DNA of 64,000 bases from Mesostigma viride (GCA_009746045.1 RPFO01000079.1:5300968-5364967); one strand, 5' to 3'; counted from the first letter of the stretch, positions 1 to 12,711 are shown. Numbers and translations are program-made. Notes: a model not told the origin generated them from the sequence alone.

Positions 1-703
1 GAAACATGCTCGCTATGAGCCTCAGTGTGGGCGTGGGTTTCATGAGCTGTGGCACACGTGGCATGGGCAGGCAATCAGCTGTCTTTGTATGCCCTGGGGG
101 ATAATTGTGTGACATGCGGAGCAGGAGAACATACTTGTTGCTGCTGTGCATGATTGTAGGAAATATCCTCCTGCAAATTTATGTAAAACAAGCGGCATGG
201 CATTTGCATGTTTTGCGTGCCATGCCGGGGTGCCGCCGAGAAGCAGGGCTTGAGCATGGCTGATGCTTGAAACAGGCGCTGGGGCTGCAGTACTTACTGA
301 GACAAACCGCATCATGAGGCCTCCATCACGATGAAATGAGTGTCAATGATTGTTACAGTCCAGCATCACAACTTCTAACTAGTAAGTCAGCTTTCCCTGT
401 CATCTGCTGTGTTTTCCAGCAACAAACCAGGGAGGCCGTGCAACACATCATTAGTTGTCTTACACTAATATGATAAATTTATTCAATAAAACGACAAATC
501 TGTTCTCAATTGAAAAAATTTTATCAACAAACTAATATCGTAAATCGCCGCAGGTATGATGAAGTGGCATGCAAAATGGTTCAAAATCCACCGCGGCCTA
601 CTGTGTAACTAGAGCGACCTGTGAGCTATAGCTTTTATGTGCCCGGTATAACATGAATTTGCCTGACCGTTTCGTGATCGCTTCAAATTAACTGCTGGGG
701 AGC
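1..703. other. no gene recognised
   Basis: I see no convincing coding region, RNA gene or structured repeat here. The short open frames have no recognisable domain. The stretch from about 460 to 540 is AT-rich compared with its surroundings. Confidence 0.5.
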
Positions 704-1160
704 ATGCTCCCTGACACCGTCGACGATGTGGACACCCGCATCGGCCTGGCCTGGGCTAGGCATCGTTCGCTCAAAACCTTCGCTCAAAACCGTACTGGCA
801 CTCGAAGGCCCTCGGCAAGCACCACAAGCGCATGCTTCTCAAGCTTGGTCCTGGTCCTCACGGTGCTCACGTATGGCGCCAAGGCATGGACGCTCACGGA
901 CACGCTGGCGGCCAAGCTAGACGGCACGTAACCAGGATCGATGCTCCGTCAGGCCCTGAATGTAGGGTTTTCCACGCATTGGTCTTTATAGTATCTTTGT
1001 ACCAGGGCATGCCTCGCATTTCGGACGAGATTAGACATGCAGCGTAGGATAGCATTCTTAGGACATCTAATTGCTCGCACCAGCCAGGTAGACACCGACC
1101 TCGGTCTGGCCGGCCCCCAGCGGCTTGGCCAGCCAGGGCGGCATATCCTGACCTGGCCTG
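704..1160 (+). mobile_element. degenerate LINE ORF2 C-terminal fragment
   Basis: Conceptual translation gives the end of a non-LTR reverse transcriptase ORF2, including LTYGAKAWTL followed by a lysine-leucine-aspartate-glycine segment, then a broken stretch equivalent to the GHL...R..QVDT region. The same segments occur in better condition at 12,085-12,500 (plus) and 12,918-13,483 (minus). The fragment has a stop after KLDGT and frame changes, so it is a dead 5'-truncated copy. The family assignment (L1-like clade with a C-terminal wrong-colour motif LTYG..TWTL) is from general knowledge of LINE ORF2 proteins. Confidence 0.7.
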
Positions 1161-1375
1161 CATGGCCCCAAGGACATTCCTGAGAAGGTAGGCAAACATG
1201 TCATGACCTACCCACAGCAGTTACTGGCTGACCTATTGGTCCCTGCTCAGTTTGAACATCACATTCACTCCCTCTCTCTTTACTGCTATGCAGGACAAGA
1301 AGAGGTGGAAGACCATTGCATGTCCAGGCTCATACGCCCGCCCCTGTGGGCAAGCCCCCTCCCCCCAAGCGGAAG

Positions 1376-1815
1376 GGGCGCTTTGCTGAGTAGAATAGGT
1401 ACAGGGTTTTCTAGATTGGATTAGCTTATCTAGCTAGATTCGTTCGGTTTCGCGGCTTTGCCCCCCCTCCATCCATCCAAGGGAATATGTGCTACATGAT
1501 CTCCCAACGGAGTCATGTTATAATTTAGTTTAATTTTATGCCTGACCAGTAGCCAGGCCGGCTAACCAGTCGCATGCATGAAAATCTGGGTCCGTTTCTC
1601 AAATGAACAATCTCTCAGACCGGCGGGGGCTGAGATTAATTAAGAGGTATAGGTTGATTGAAACAACAACCATAGATATAGCTAGATCGAGTAGGATTGT
1701 TTTTGTAGATACGGCTTAGACCGGTAGCCGGATTGCGTCTACCAACCCATCCATCCATCGGGGTTACTGCTTTGTGCATGACTCCCCAACGGGAGCACGA
1801 GTTAACCCCGTTAAT
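1376..1815 (+). repeat. LINE 3' tail remnants with (CCAT)n and hairpin
   Basis: Two successive tails carry short CCATCCATC runs, then a sequence resembling ACTCCCCAACGGGAG, the hairpin seen at the 3' end of the better-preserved LINE copies at 12,644 and 16,184. The part from 1,376 to 1,510 also matches the reverse complement of about 11,740-11,880. This suggests two copies of the same tail in opposite orientation. Confidence 0.6.
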
Positions 1816-2354
1816 GGTGACTACAGTGATACCAAGTCATTAATTTAATTTGATTATATGTAGTCCATGACTCCGATAACGGCAAACTATATAGCAGACC
1901 CACTGCGTCTGTGCCAGGAAATGGGTGCCATGAGATGATGTCATTATCATGCTGTAGTTTTATAAAAAACAAAAACACTTTTCTGATTTAATTTGAGAAA
2001 CGGGAAATCGAGACAATAACACGTCCAGCCAACAGCTAGTAGAAAAATCGCTGTGAAGCAGCCCGGTACCATGAACATGCATGCCCGGTAACAGGCCCCG
2101 TACACATGAACAAGCTAGCTACGGCCGGCGGCCTGCGCTAGCATCGTAGTCAACTAGTTGTCTGGTGTAAAGCTTCGCAAGGGTGTGGTGTCCCACCGCG
2201 CTCTAGATATTTTAGATGTTGGGGTAACTTTGCCAAAGGGATTCTCTAGAAAAAAATACTACTATGTATATATATTTGCCAAAGAAACAGCTATGGTTAT
2301 GGTAATTCGACATACTGTTTGTGTGGAATCAAGCGAGACACCCAAAACTAGTGT
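1816..2354. other. intergenic, no gene recognised
   Basis: AT-rich intergenic sequence between LINE debris and the 3' end of the minus-strand low-complexity gene. No RNA gene or domain-bearing frame was seen. Confidence 0.4.
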
Positions 2355-5300
2355 CTACTTGCGCTCTTTGTACAATGCTGTCCCATGGTCTGTGGCGGCA
2401 ACAGCTGGCCTTCTCACCAGCCACTCCTGCAACGCAACCGTCTTTTCCAAAGACAAGGACGACAGAATGTCTGCCTGGCTGATGCGCATCTGGTTCAACC
2501 AGTCACCCCCTCCGCTGGGCATATGGCTGCCAGGAGCAGTCTTCATCACAGGGCTTGATGTCTTTGGCGGTGACAAGGAGGACACATGGGCCAAACCCAC
2601 CTCTGACACGTCACGGTGACCTGAAGGCATGCTTCCCGTCTCTTCTCCTATTGCACTTCCGCCATACACACCGCCTTCGCACGAAGCGGAGCTACTGCCG
2701 GCATGGAGAACGGTATCCTCCCGTGCCCACCCACCCGCCACATTGCGGCTTGCCACCTCCAGGATGGCCGTCAAGTCCAAAGACTCGCCGGCGTCGCCAC
2801 CGGCCTCTGCTGACCCCCGGCACATCACCATACTAGGGTCGTCCCCCGCAGGGCCACGAAGCAGGTCCGGCCACGCCATCAGCATGCTGGTGTTCTGGTC
2901 GCGCGCTGACATCAGCGCTGAAAAGTCCAACGATTGGAGCAGCTGTCGAGGAGGCACCCCACCCACTTGTGCACTGAATTGTCCGCCGACTGGTCCCTCT
3001 GTCATTACCCAGCTGGGCATGTGGGCACTCTCCCTTAGCTGGTCTGTCATGTGCTCTCTCCTGGCATCTGCAGCATGCCTGTCATCAGGCACCCGGTGCC
3101 CCCCCATGCCCCCCCTAGCGCCCGGCAACCTTCCCTCGGCCCCGCACCCACTGGCATTGCCCGCACCCGCAACGCCTCCCCTCGCCAAATGCACGTCGGG
3201 CGCCTCCCCGGCCAAGGCGCAAGGCGAGAGGGGCCCACCGCACGTGGACCAAAATGCGTCGCTGCTCAGCCGCAGCTGCTGCAGGCGCGCACGCATGGCT
3301 GCGATGGGGTCCACCTCAGGATCTTCTTTTGATGACGGTCCGTCACATATGCTTGTCGAGCCGTCTTCCTTGGATGTCGGGCCCTCCTCACATGCATCCC
3401 CACCAGCCGCTGCGATGCGACCAAGCAGAACTGAGCCAGACCAAGCGGTGGGTGGCATTATTTCAGGACCACCCGCTGGATCGGCTTCAGAGACATATCC
3501 CTTGCCTGCACCAGGGTTGGCCATCGGACACTCTTTGCTGCCGTCGGCAGGCGGTACCGCCGACTGGCCAAGAATCGCCGCCCCACGCTCTGCGTGTGCC
3601 AGCATTGCGTGTTCCCCCGCAGCGGCCGCATCCCGCCGGAACATGCTCACGTCGAACAGCACGCTGGCATCTGCCATACCACAGTCACTGCCGGATGGGA
3701 ACATGCTGGCATCCCCGACACGATCGCCTAATGTGGACTCGAACGCATCTACAAGTCCGCTTGCGTTCCACATGCTGGCCTTCCCGAGTGTGCCACCTGA
3801 TGTTGACACACCGGCGTCTGCACCCGCGTCTGCAACACTGCCTCCCTCCATGCCATCCCCATGGCTGTGCGCGGCCGCCCCACCACCCCTCACAGGAGCT
3901 GCCACCACACCACTCACCGGTGCCATGCCCGCCCCCGTGCACCTGGATTGATCCTCACAACCTCCCATGATGCACACAGCCTGGTCACCATCATTCGGCT
4001 GCGGACACAACGAGCCAGCGACCGAAGAACGCGGTGAATCCCCCCCGAACGCACCCACCGCAGCCAGCTCGCGCACGATCGCCGCCAGCTCCTCCTCGTT
4101 CATGGACCTAGGGGCGACCGGCAACCACTGCCCCGAGGGCGGCGGCGACCCGCGTGGCACGGCACTACTGCCGCATGCGACGTTATCATGCCAGGTGCTG
4201 CGACGGTGGCCCCGCTGACAGGTGCATGACGGCCCCCCCTCGGTCGTAAAACTCTGCAGCTGCTGCGCGGTCAATACCTGGCCCCGCTGGGTGGCACATG
4301 GGAGTACGGCCGCCGCCACACTCGCCGAACCTTGCGATCCGCCGCCTTCGGACGAGGGACCACTACCATCACCATGCCTATCATGGGCGTTAGGCTCATC
4401 ATCGCACGTACGGTTCTCATTCGCCGCTGAGGAGCGTTGCTCGCCCTCCGCCCCCGATGAGGGTCGCTCGACACGGAAACCGGGAGCGCGCCAGGGCGGC
4501 GGCTTCCTGTTGCCGTCCTCCGACCCTGAAGGGGGCAGCGCGAGGGCAGGCGTTGCGGATGCGTTGCTGACAGCCAGAGCAAGGGCGTGTGATGTGGCGC
4601 TGATGGAGATGCGGGGACTCGCGGACACCTGGCTGCTGAACGATATCCTGGGGCTGGCGGACACCTCCGTGCTCACCGAGATGCAGGGGCTCGAGGACAT
4701 GTGGTTGCTGAACGAGATGCGGGGTAGGTCGCTCGCCGGTTCCGACGACCGCGAGCTCCCTTCCTCCTCATTCGTGGGGGGGCCCTCAGCAGAGGGTGGG
4801 GGTGGAAACGAGGGCGTGGACACGGAGGAGCATCCTCCACCCGAGCGGGAAGAGCCTGAGGAGGAAGGGGACGCGAGCCAGGAGGAGATGGATGCGGTCG
4901 AGGGGAGTCGGATGAGGGTGATCATGTTGGGAGCGCCAGCAGCCGGCGCGCTGCCCGCGCCGCCCTTCATCACGCCTGCCAGCTGGCCCAGCTCCAACGG
5001 CCCTAACGGGGACACCCCTTGCTCGCTGCTGCGCCGCCGCTCGTACAGCGTTGCGTGGGAGAGGGAGGGGGAGGTCGCGAGATGGTCCGACATGGGGGTG
5101 CCCGCCACGCCCTCCGCCGACGATGGGTGGGGCGACTTTTCTCTACCAGCCGACGAGCCCTGCTGCACATCCGGGATGACCAACGGGCCCACGCATGGCC
5201 GGGATAGACCCGAGTTACAGGCGCCAGCATCGGGAGGACACACAGCGTGACGAGGGCCCGACGGCCCCCCCACAGCAACGTCAACAGGGTCCCTGTCAAG

Positions 5301-6073
5301 GGAGTCCCCATTTGCATCCCGTTCGGAAGGGGCCAGGCGGGCTCCCGTGTCGGCCAGCGGCCGGGTGGCATGAGAAGCCAATGTCATCCCTGTAAGGCTG
5401 GACTGGTCATCTCCGTTGATGCCACCCAAGTCGGACGTTGGGAACCCGCCTGCTCTCGATGGCCCCCCCACGGCCAGCGGCTCTCGGTGGGGTTCCAGTG
5501 GCACGCGAATAGAGGGACCCAGAGGAGGTGGGCAAACAGTGGGTGCCGGTGGGCAGACACCGGCGCGGCTGTTTGATGTGACGGCAGCCAGCAGGGCCTC
5601 TAACGCCGGTTCCAACCCACCGACACCTCCCAGAAGACTCGCCACGCCCGCCATAAGCACCTGCGTGATGGCACCGCGGCCAGGCGCCTGTTGGTGACAT
5701 GGCAAGCCGGCAGGGAATGGAGGACAGACATAAATAGTTTCGTCAGAGTTTCCACAGAGGATGCTTCCCGCATCGGCCTTGATTGAACAGCTTCTGGGAG
5801 GAGAGACAAAGACATTTGCCTAGACAGGCCTCCCATTACATGAAAAGATCAACCGCCACATCAAATGAGAGGCTCCAAGGCCTCATCTCCTCCTCACCTT
5901 TTCCCGGCACACGCCCTTGTTGGTGTGCTGGTTGCTGCCCTCGTGCTGGACACCGCCGCCCGCGTCATGCTGGTGCTGGCTACTTCTGTACGTGTCGCAC
6001 AGCTGGGCCAGCGCGTCCACCTTGGCGCGAAAAAAGTCGCGTTCGGCTGTCAGGTCGACCTGAAGCCCACGCA
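2355..6073 (-). CDS. long low-complexity protein of unknown function, at least two exons, start not found
   Basis: A 1111-codon open exon (2355..5687) is preceded by a consensus acceptor (CACCAACAG). A phase-0 donor (AAAAG/GTGAGG) ends a small upstream exon at 5898..about 6073, so the two join in frame. The small exon encodes a leucine-spaced coiled coil (LRGLQVDLTAERDFFRAKVD and following). The large exon is rich in Gly, Ser, Ala and Pro. It has a tandem motif SPRIS.S repeated about five times in its first half and another Met-Phe/Asp-Ala-Ser series in the middle. I recognise no catalytic or DNA-binding domain; the coil could be the zipper of a bZIP factor but no basic region was located. 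The N terminus should lie in exons above 6073, possibly within 6.9-7.4 kb. A frame this long in GC-rich DNA could in part be fortuitous, but the matching splice sites favour a real gene. Confidence 0.45.
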
Positions 6074-7557
6074 ACTGTTTTAGGGTTCCAACGACCACGC
6101 ATTGGTTGGCACGCCACCCGGCCAAGCACATGGCCATCCACCCGACCAGCGAGCCGCGCAACCCACCCGCCATTAATGAATAAGCACAACTAGCAAGCGA
6201 TGCACCGCACATGAATTGCAAGGGGCACGTGTGTTTGTGTGGTGTGTGGGGCGGGGGAGGTGCGTCGAATGTCAGAACATGGTGGCACATCGGCACAGGA
6301 GGGCCCGGCTTTGAGAGGGCTACTCCTTTGGGTATGCGAGCCAGAGGGCTAGGCCTGGCAAAGGTGACGGATGCTGCAGAAAGAGACACACTTGGCCACT
6401 TCACACCTTTACAGTGCAACATCATGGTGGTCCTAATGTCACCATATATGGTCATGTGTCACCACTTGGTACCTTGTCTCATTCATATGGTAGTGCTACA
6501 TTCTACTAATAAAACTACACCTTAGTGGCTTTGGGGCTGTCCAGCTGGTGGTACACTGTCATGTCATTATGACACCCTACCGGACATTGGCTGCTCCAGG
6601 CATGCATGGTGCCTGCTCACCTCAGAAAACACAAGGCAGGGTTAATTAATAAGTCACGCACTCCCGTTCGTTAGTCGCAGAGCATATTAATGCACGATTA
6701 CGGTGCTGTCCATCCCTGGCTGCTACACAACAAAGGGGCCCAAACACCCATATTCTCTCACTGCCAACAGGGGTGGCATGCGCGGAGCACAGCAAGAAGG
6801 CAGGCCACAGGTGCAGAAAAATACTACTCACTAGAAGAGCGTGGCGACTCGACCCTACGGTGGGTGCAAGAAGCCGGTGGGTGCAACTCGACCCTACGTC
6901 AGCTGACTAGGCAGCATGCTCACCACAACGACACGCCTCACGCCTGCCCGCCTCACACGCCATGCGTCATAAAGGCAGCACGGGCTCACCTCTTGTCGCA
7001 GCTCTGCCTCCCCATGGCACCGATGATCACCACAGATGCCAGCAGTAGCAACCGGCACCTGCGCAGACCCCGTGTCGGCGCCATTGACCGCACTCCCGCT
7101 GGGCTGAATTCTGGTACGCGCCACCACAACGTCCTTGCCTTGACCGGACAGGGGCCTCCCTGCCTGTGCTGCCCCCCCCGTCTTTCTTGCGGGTGGCATG
7201 TTTTCGATGGCCTTCCCAAAGCGACGGCCCGACACCGCCCGCGCGGTCATGCCTGAACGATGACCCCTGGACACTGTCTTGGCCGACGGAACACTTGTAC
7301 GATTTAATGGACCCTCCCGACCCTGCCGATGCAGTGCCAATGAACCGGTGTTAACAGGCGTCACAATCAACCGGCTGTCTCCGATCAGCCTCTTACACAC
7401 ATGCTAAGAAATACACAAGCCCCTCATATACCGGATGCCTCCTATTGTTCTCTCACTATACGCCATTCGTCCGCTCTCGCCCGCTGCTTCCACGTCCGAT
7501 GGTCTGCCAGTGGCCCAAGAGTTTTGGGGCGAGACACGGTGGGGCGTACCCAAGCAG

Positions 7558-7560
<3 letters not shown>
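6074..7560 (-). other. probable upstream intron/exon region of the low-complexity gene; unresolved
   Basis: The first exon or exons of the 2,355-6,073 minus-strand gene should lie here. An open stretch at about 6,980-7,255 on the minus strand is a candidate exon, but no splice pair could be defended. Nothing else was recognised. Confidence 0.25.

Positions 7561-7631
<71 letters not shown>
7561..7631 (+). repeat. (CA)n microsatellite
   Basis: About 35 uninterrupted CA dinucleotides. The Thr-His and Cys-Val reading frames through it are repeat artefacts. Confidence 0.98.
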
Positions 7632-7634
<3 letters not shown>

Positions 7635-7950
7635 GCGTGAGTGCGTACACACACATGTGAGTGGGCAGTCAACAGGGAACAAGAATCTCATGGAGTACTT
7701 CATGCCGGCGGCCACCATGCATGGCATGCGGTGCTGGGCGGGCCGCTGGGTGGGTACAACGTGGGCGGGAGCCGGATCCCTGGGACCGGTGGAAAGGACA
7801 CAACTGGACTGGTGAATGGGATGCCACCCGGGTGCGTTACAGCGTTGGCGACCCTGTTGTGAGGACGATGGAAGTTGACTGCCATTCCCAGTATGCTTCA
7901 AATGGCTTACCACAAGGGAGCAAAACGAAACAAAAAGGTGCCCTGCCCGC

Positions 7951-8072
7951 TTCCCCCCCCCCCCCAACCCCCCCCCCACCCCACCCCCACCCCCCACCCC
8001 CCCACCCCCCCCCCACCCCCCCACCCCCCACCCCCCCACCCCCCCCCCCCCCCCCCCCCCACCACCACCACC
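7951..8072 (+). repeat. poly-C tract interrupted by single A residues
   Basis: About 110 nt of C-runs broken by A at irregular spacing, ending in (ACC)n. The complementary strand is a long G-tract with strong quadruplex potential. Proline- and glycine-only frames across it are not genes. Confidence 0.95.
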
Positions 8073-8598
8073 ACACACATGCGATTACAGAGATTAGGTA
8101 GTAATACTTGTGAAGCCTTCCTCACAGACGCCAACACCTGCAAACGTGCACCCCTAGCTTGCTCTTCTTTCAGCAGTCTTCCCTTTCTGTGCCATCATCA
8201 CTCATGGCCGAAGCTAGGGAAATGGGAGACGCCCCCAGGGCAGAGGGCTTCAATGGAAAGTTGACGAAGGCCTCCGAAACAGCCACTTAAGGACGGCAGA
8301 TGATTCAATAGTTATAGGGCTAGCTTGCGGATGCCTGGCCGGATGATGTCCCGGCCATGTCCCAACAAATCTTGACAGACAACGAAGACATGCCAACACA
8401 TATATGGGAAAAAGTGCCGAAATCGCAGACACAGGCCAATTTCATTGTGAAAGGAGAAACGCAGAGGAACAAACGAGGTCTAGCATGGATTCCAGAAACA
8501 TACAGGTTACAGTGGCCCACAGCTTCAGAGGCTGTTTCAGGGTTAATACACTATTGCGGCTTGTTTTTACCTTTTGTGCAATTATTTTTACAAGGACA

Positions 8599-8640
8599 TT
8601 AGCGTAGTACTCAATGACATGCCTCTGCGCATGACACACA
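8599..8640 (+). repeat. dispersed retroelement tail, copy 1 of 3
   Basis: Contains ATTAGCGTAGTACTC followed by a GCGCATGACAC segment. Close copies sit at about 15,930-15,985 and 62,995-63,045, each just after a degenerate retroelement region, so this looks like the 3' end of a LINE or SINE family. Confidence 0.55.
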
Positions 8641-10416
8641 AGTGCTTAGTTACTTGCCTGTGCGGAGCTTGTCTAAAAATATGAATGTAAACTCACGCTG
8701 GTTTGCAAGGAGCAATGTTATGCGGGCAGATAAGGGACGGCGGTCGCATTGGCTCTTTGGTGTTGTTTCCAACCGCATGGGACCCGTGGTTCTTGCAGGT
8801 TAACAGGACCATCTCATTTAGAAAAGAGAAAATGCAAATCCTCAAAATCGGATGGTGAAAGGCGCAGGTTCAAATATCTCAATATAAAGTTGTAAGGGGA
8901 AAATTTGATGGATGTTTGTGTCTCACCCAGACATAAATTGCATGTGTATATATATTGGGGGCATCCCAGGATCTGCACGGAGGCGCTAGTCAACATCTGG
9001 AGGACGAATTACAGCGGGTGTTGGCCAAGGTGCGACGTTAATGAAAAAATTTACCTGAACGAAAAAGTCGAAAAGTTTGCCCTCCACCCCGTCACCAGAT
9101 AATCGAACGCGATTTGGGGCGACGCCCTTCCAGTGTGCTGCCCACTTCGTCCGCCCCGCCGTCTTGTAGGCAGGGCATGTGAATCATACGATAAATAAGT
9201 TGTGGTCGCCGAGCTTAAAAGCTCGCTATGAGTGACCGAAGTAGTCGATTCACTCCGTGATTACTGATTAGAAAGCTTTGGTACCTCGGCCCAGAACGCC
9301 ATGGATCGATTTCCATCAGGATCGCCGATCCGAAAGCCGCACACCGCGACGAGAGTAAAAACAACACACCACGGCACGTGGCTACTGTGGATGCGTCCAA
9401 CCAACGCGGAATCTCAAAGAGCCGTTGGTGGCCGTTTGGGCACGGGCCGAGGCACGCTGCACTGTTATACGTACGGGCTCCCAGCATTGGCCCGCGACGC
9501 CGTACGAGGGATTTGGCACGTGCACACTGGTTACTCACGTTGTTTTGTTGATTGGTGTCAATGATTTCCCAAGCCGAAGCAAACAGTACAGCAGCAGAGA
9601 TTTGGAAACGGCCGAGGGGCGCCCTGAACACTGTGAACAGTGAACAGTACTATGACCCGCTACTGTACTGTAAGTGACTTTGTCTGTACGGGCATCCGAT
9701 GCAGGTGCACGAGGCTGGTACAGGTGCAAACGAGAATGAAAATAAACTAACACCCATTTCACCGGAAAAAAGAATGAAAATTCCCTGCTGCTGACTGCGG
9801 CGTGGGACACAACAACCACAACAACAGGTGCAAACGAGGCTGTACAGTAGAACTTCCGCCTGTTCCGACTTCCGCGGGCGAATTTGCCTGCAACCCACGC
9901 GCAAGGACGCACACCTGCTGTCGTCACTGCCCGAACAAATGGGCGATGCGGTGACGTGGTTAGTACGTTGCCATTTGTCTGTGCAGGGCTGTCGGAATCA
10001 CACGAAAGGATACCAAAAGCGCACAAACTTATCTGTGAAATCCGTAGACTAGGCGTTGGCTACTTGAGCGTTGCTATGACCGGCATTGCATCCAACTAAC
10101 TGAGTGATGACTGACTTGGAACGGAAGTTGCACGTTCAGCACAACTGTCCCTTCACGGCTTCACGCTCGCGCACGGTTCAGGAGTCCATTCAAAATCAAG
10201 GTACCGTACCAAAGTTACTGGCAACCGCATCTATGCCACTACGGTCAGTGAAGGATGCTTTTGGTTCGCGGAAACTCGTCCATAACGTCACCACCGCGTC
10301 GCGTGCCCGGATGCTTGCAGATTTTTTGCAGTGGATATTTTGTGATGGCAGAAGCCGCACCGCCCCGTTTCTCTCCTGTAAAAGGCGCCGTCGTCTTGGG
10401 TGATCGTCCTCTCGTC

Positions 10417-10429
10417 GCACCTTCGGTGC
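10417..10429 (+). promoter_or_regulatory. small hairpin in the 5' leader of the cold-shock gene
   Basis: GCACC-TTC-GGTGC forms a perfect 5-bp stem about 28 nt before the ATG. Cold-shock proteins bind and melt such leader structures in other systems; a regulatory role here is only inferred. Confidence 0.3.
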
Positions 10430-10456
10430 AGGAGTCGTAATTTTCTTTGTCACAAA

Positions 10457-10948
10457 ATGGCGGTCGCAACAGGAACTGTTAAATGGTTCAACACTGAGAA
10501 GGGTTTTGGGTTCATCACCCCCAGTGATGGCGGTGCCGATCTCTTCGTTCACCAGACCAGCATCCACGCCGAGGGCTTCCGCAGCCTCGGAGAGGGTGAA
10601 GAAGTCGAGTTCAAGGTCATCGAGGAGAACGGTCGCTCAAAGGCCATCGACGTGACCGGGCCACACGGCGCGTACGTTCGTGGTGCTCCTCGCCAAAGCG
10701 GCGGCGGGCACGGCGGCTATGGCGGCGGTGGCTTCCATGGTGGTGGTTATGGTGGTGGCCATGGTGGCGGCGGATACGGCCAGGGCGGATACAACCAGGG
10801 TGGTGGATATGGCGGTGGATACGGTGGTGGCCGCGGTGGCGGTGGTGGTGGCGGCGGCCGCGGCAGCGGCTGCTTCAAGTGCGGATCTCAAGATCACTGG
10901 GCCCGCGAATGCCCTCAGGGCGGTGAGGGCGGTGGCCAGCGCTATTAG
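10457..10948 (+). CDS. cold-shock-domain, glycine-rich, CCHC zinc-knuckle RNA-binding protein
   Basis: 163-residue intronless reading frame. Residues about 5-70 form a cold-shock domain: GTVKWFN at the start, RNP1-type KGFGFI, RNP2-type DLFVHQ. Residues about 75-135 are a Gly-rich region with repeated GGY/GGG units. Residues about 137-155 are one CCHC knuckle ([17 protein letters not shown]2-C-X4-H-X4-C). This order matches plant CSP/GRP2-type RNA chaperones, which usually have two or more knuckles; here there is one. The expected role is binding single-stranded nucleic acid and melting RNA structure in cytoplasm or nucleus. The ATG at 10457 is chosen because it starts MAVATG directly before the domain; a longer in-frame extension upstream lacks domain content. 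No paired partner gene is seen nearby. Confidence 0.9.
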   Translation: MAVATGTVKWFNTEKGFGFITPSDGGADLFVHQTSIHAEGFRSLGEGEEVEFKVIEENGRSKAIDVTGPHGAYVRGAPRQSGGGHGGYGGGGFHGGGYGGGHGGGGYGQGGYNQGGGYGGGYGGGRGGGGGGGGRGSGCFKCGSQDHWARECPQGGEGGGQRY

Positions 10949-11053
10949 GAAAAGCACGCTTTCTTCCAAAAACAGCGTGTCTTTCTGCCGCTGCAGAAAA
11001 CGCTGCAAAGGCGCGCATTATGAAGCTGCGTGAGGCGTTTGTCCACAAGCTCC

Positions 11054-11058
11054 TGTAA
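11054..11058 (+). terminator. TGTAA poly(A) signal candidate for the cold-shock gene
   Basis: TGTAA lies 106 nt after the stop codon. TGTAA is the standard poly(A) signal of chlorophyte algae. Further TGTAA copies occur near 11,370 and 11,397, so the real cleavage site is uncertain. Confidence 0.4.
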
Positions 11059-11514
11059 TTAGCCGATCCATGTGTGGATCCGCATTTACCTACGTGTCTC
11101 ATAAAGACCTTTGTGAGGTTGCCGGAGTTTCCGGAACCCTTTAAACAAGAGAGAAACAAAAGAAATGGAGCACATATTGCAACACGGGGCAAACCGTGGT
11201 TGCAGTGAAGTTTGAGAGGTCTCCATGGCTTTCCAAGAAGTTTTGAACGTGCCTGCCCGCATTTCAAAGTCGTAGACAACGATTGCTCTTGATGAAATCT
11301 TGCCAGAATTCATTCAATGTATCGCTTCGGGATTTAGTGGAGCCATACACATTTCACCATTTGTTTTTCTGTAAATACGAACTTTCGCACTTTTCTTGTA
11401 AATGAATAAAGGTGTGCACTTTTACCAACTACTTTTCAAATGCTGGTGTGGAAGAGAAAATTAGCTCATCAAAGGCATGTTTTTGAACTCTCTCTGAAGG
11501 TTGATGTTGGGAGT

Positions 11515-11890
11515 TGCTCCATGGTCCCCTGCCATGTACTATTGACATGGGTGGAGGTGTGGGGCTTATGCCTGTCCGTGGTATGGAAAAAGATTCAAAA
11601 CAAGGAACTGACTGGTTTTCTACTTGGCTCGTCGAGTAAACACTTATCGTTTCTCGCATCTAATCAGAAAAGCGTTTTTTTAGGAAAAATATTGTTAACT
11701 ACAGCATAAAAAAAAGTAAATTAGTTTATAAGATGACTCTGTTGGGAGATCATGTAGGTGGCTGGATGGATGGAGGTGGGCGAAGCCGCGAAAACCGAAC
11801 TGAGCTAATCTAGAAAACCCTAACTGTAGAACTACTCTACTCAGCAAAGCGCCCCTTCCTCCTCAGGGGAGGGGGCTTGAGCACAGCACA
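11515..11890. mobile_element. LINE remnants, a plus-strand ORF2 end and a minus-strand 3' tail
   Basis: At about 11,560-11,615 the plus strand encodes GLCLSVVWKKIQ, matching GLGLSVIWKKMM in the LINE ORF2 end at about 12,355. From about 11,740 to 11,880 the sequence is the reverse complement of the LINE tail at 1,376-1,510. Both are short dead fragments. Confidence 0.5.
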
Positions 11891-12084
11891 ATAATGACAT
11901 TATCTCATAGCACCCATTTCCTGGCACAGCGGCAGTGGGTCTACTAGTTTGCCGTTATCGCAGGGGTGGAAGCTACATAATTAAATTGATTTCGATGGAT
12001 GGATACACGCAGTCCTACCGGTCTAATCTATCTACAACATCAAGCCAACTCTATATCTATGGTGCCCTCTGGCATGCCCTCGGC

Positions 12085-12700
12085 TACGATCCATTTTCAG
12101 AGTAGGATATGCTGCTCATGTCCGCAATGAGGACCTGTACCAGGGCAGGCCATATATCACCAGCACCATTGAGCAGCGGCGCTTGCAGCTAGTAGGGCAC
12201 CTAGCTCGCACCAACCAGGTAGACACCTCAAGTGCCCCCCCCGCGGGACTGCGACCAGCTCAGCCTGGCCGGCACCTCCTGACGTTGGCCGGGCCCCGTG
12301 ATGTTAGACACCGCAAGGCCCGCACCTTCAAAGAACAGCTAGTAGAGGACATGGGGGGCCTAGGCCTCTCCGTGATTTGGAAGAAGATGATGGACAAGGT
12401 CAAGTGGGCCCAGGTCATAGAGGACAACGAGCCCCCCCCTGTGGGGAAGCGCCCGCGTGTGCAAACCCGCGGGGGGCACGCCAGACAGCTCCCCTACTGA
12501 GGGTAGCGTGATGCCGTTTAGATAGATGTTTGTAGTTAGTGATGCTGTTAGATAGATGTTGTAGGTAGCTGACGTAGATAGATTAGACCGGTGGGACTGT
12601 TTGCACCCATCCATCCATCCATCCATCCATCCATCAGGGTTACTGCTCCGTGACTCCCCAACGGGAGCACGAGTCTAATATATTAATTAATATATTAATT
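12085..12700 (+). mobile_element. L1-like LINE: ORF2 C terminus plus 3'UTR and TTAA tail
   Basis: The plus strand encodes the last about 140 residues of ORF2 (RSIFRVGYAAHVR, then ITSTI.QRRLQLVGHLA, then GLSVIWKKMM), ending with a stop at 12,500. After it come a (CCAT)n run, a hairpin tail beginning TGCTCCGTGACTCCCC at 12,644, and an ATTAATTAAT tail. The copy is 5'-truncated, as is typical of target-primed reverse transcription. It sits tail to tail with a minus-strand copy starting at 12,712. Confidence 0.8.
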
Positions 12701-12711
12701 AATGGTGCCCT

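Larger units (their letters stand above)
8073..10456. other. intergenic, no gene recognised
   Basis: No domain-bearing frame on either strand. One SINE/LINE-tail-like segment (8,599-8,640) lies within it. The last few hundred bases are presumably the promoter and 5' leader of the cold-shock-domain gene. Confidence 0.4.

Noticed and set aside
2629-5250. Plus-strand frames of 342 and 440 codons opposite the low-complexity gene
   Set aside because: Antisense shadows in GC-rich DNA. The minus frame is longer and has matching splice sites.
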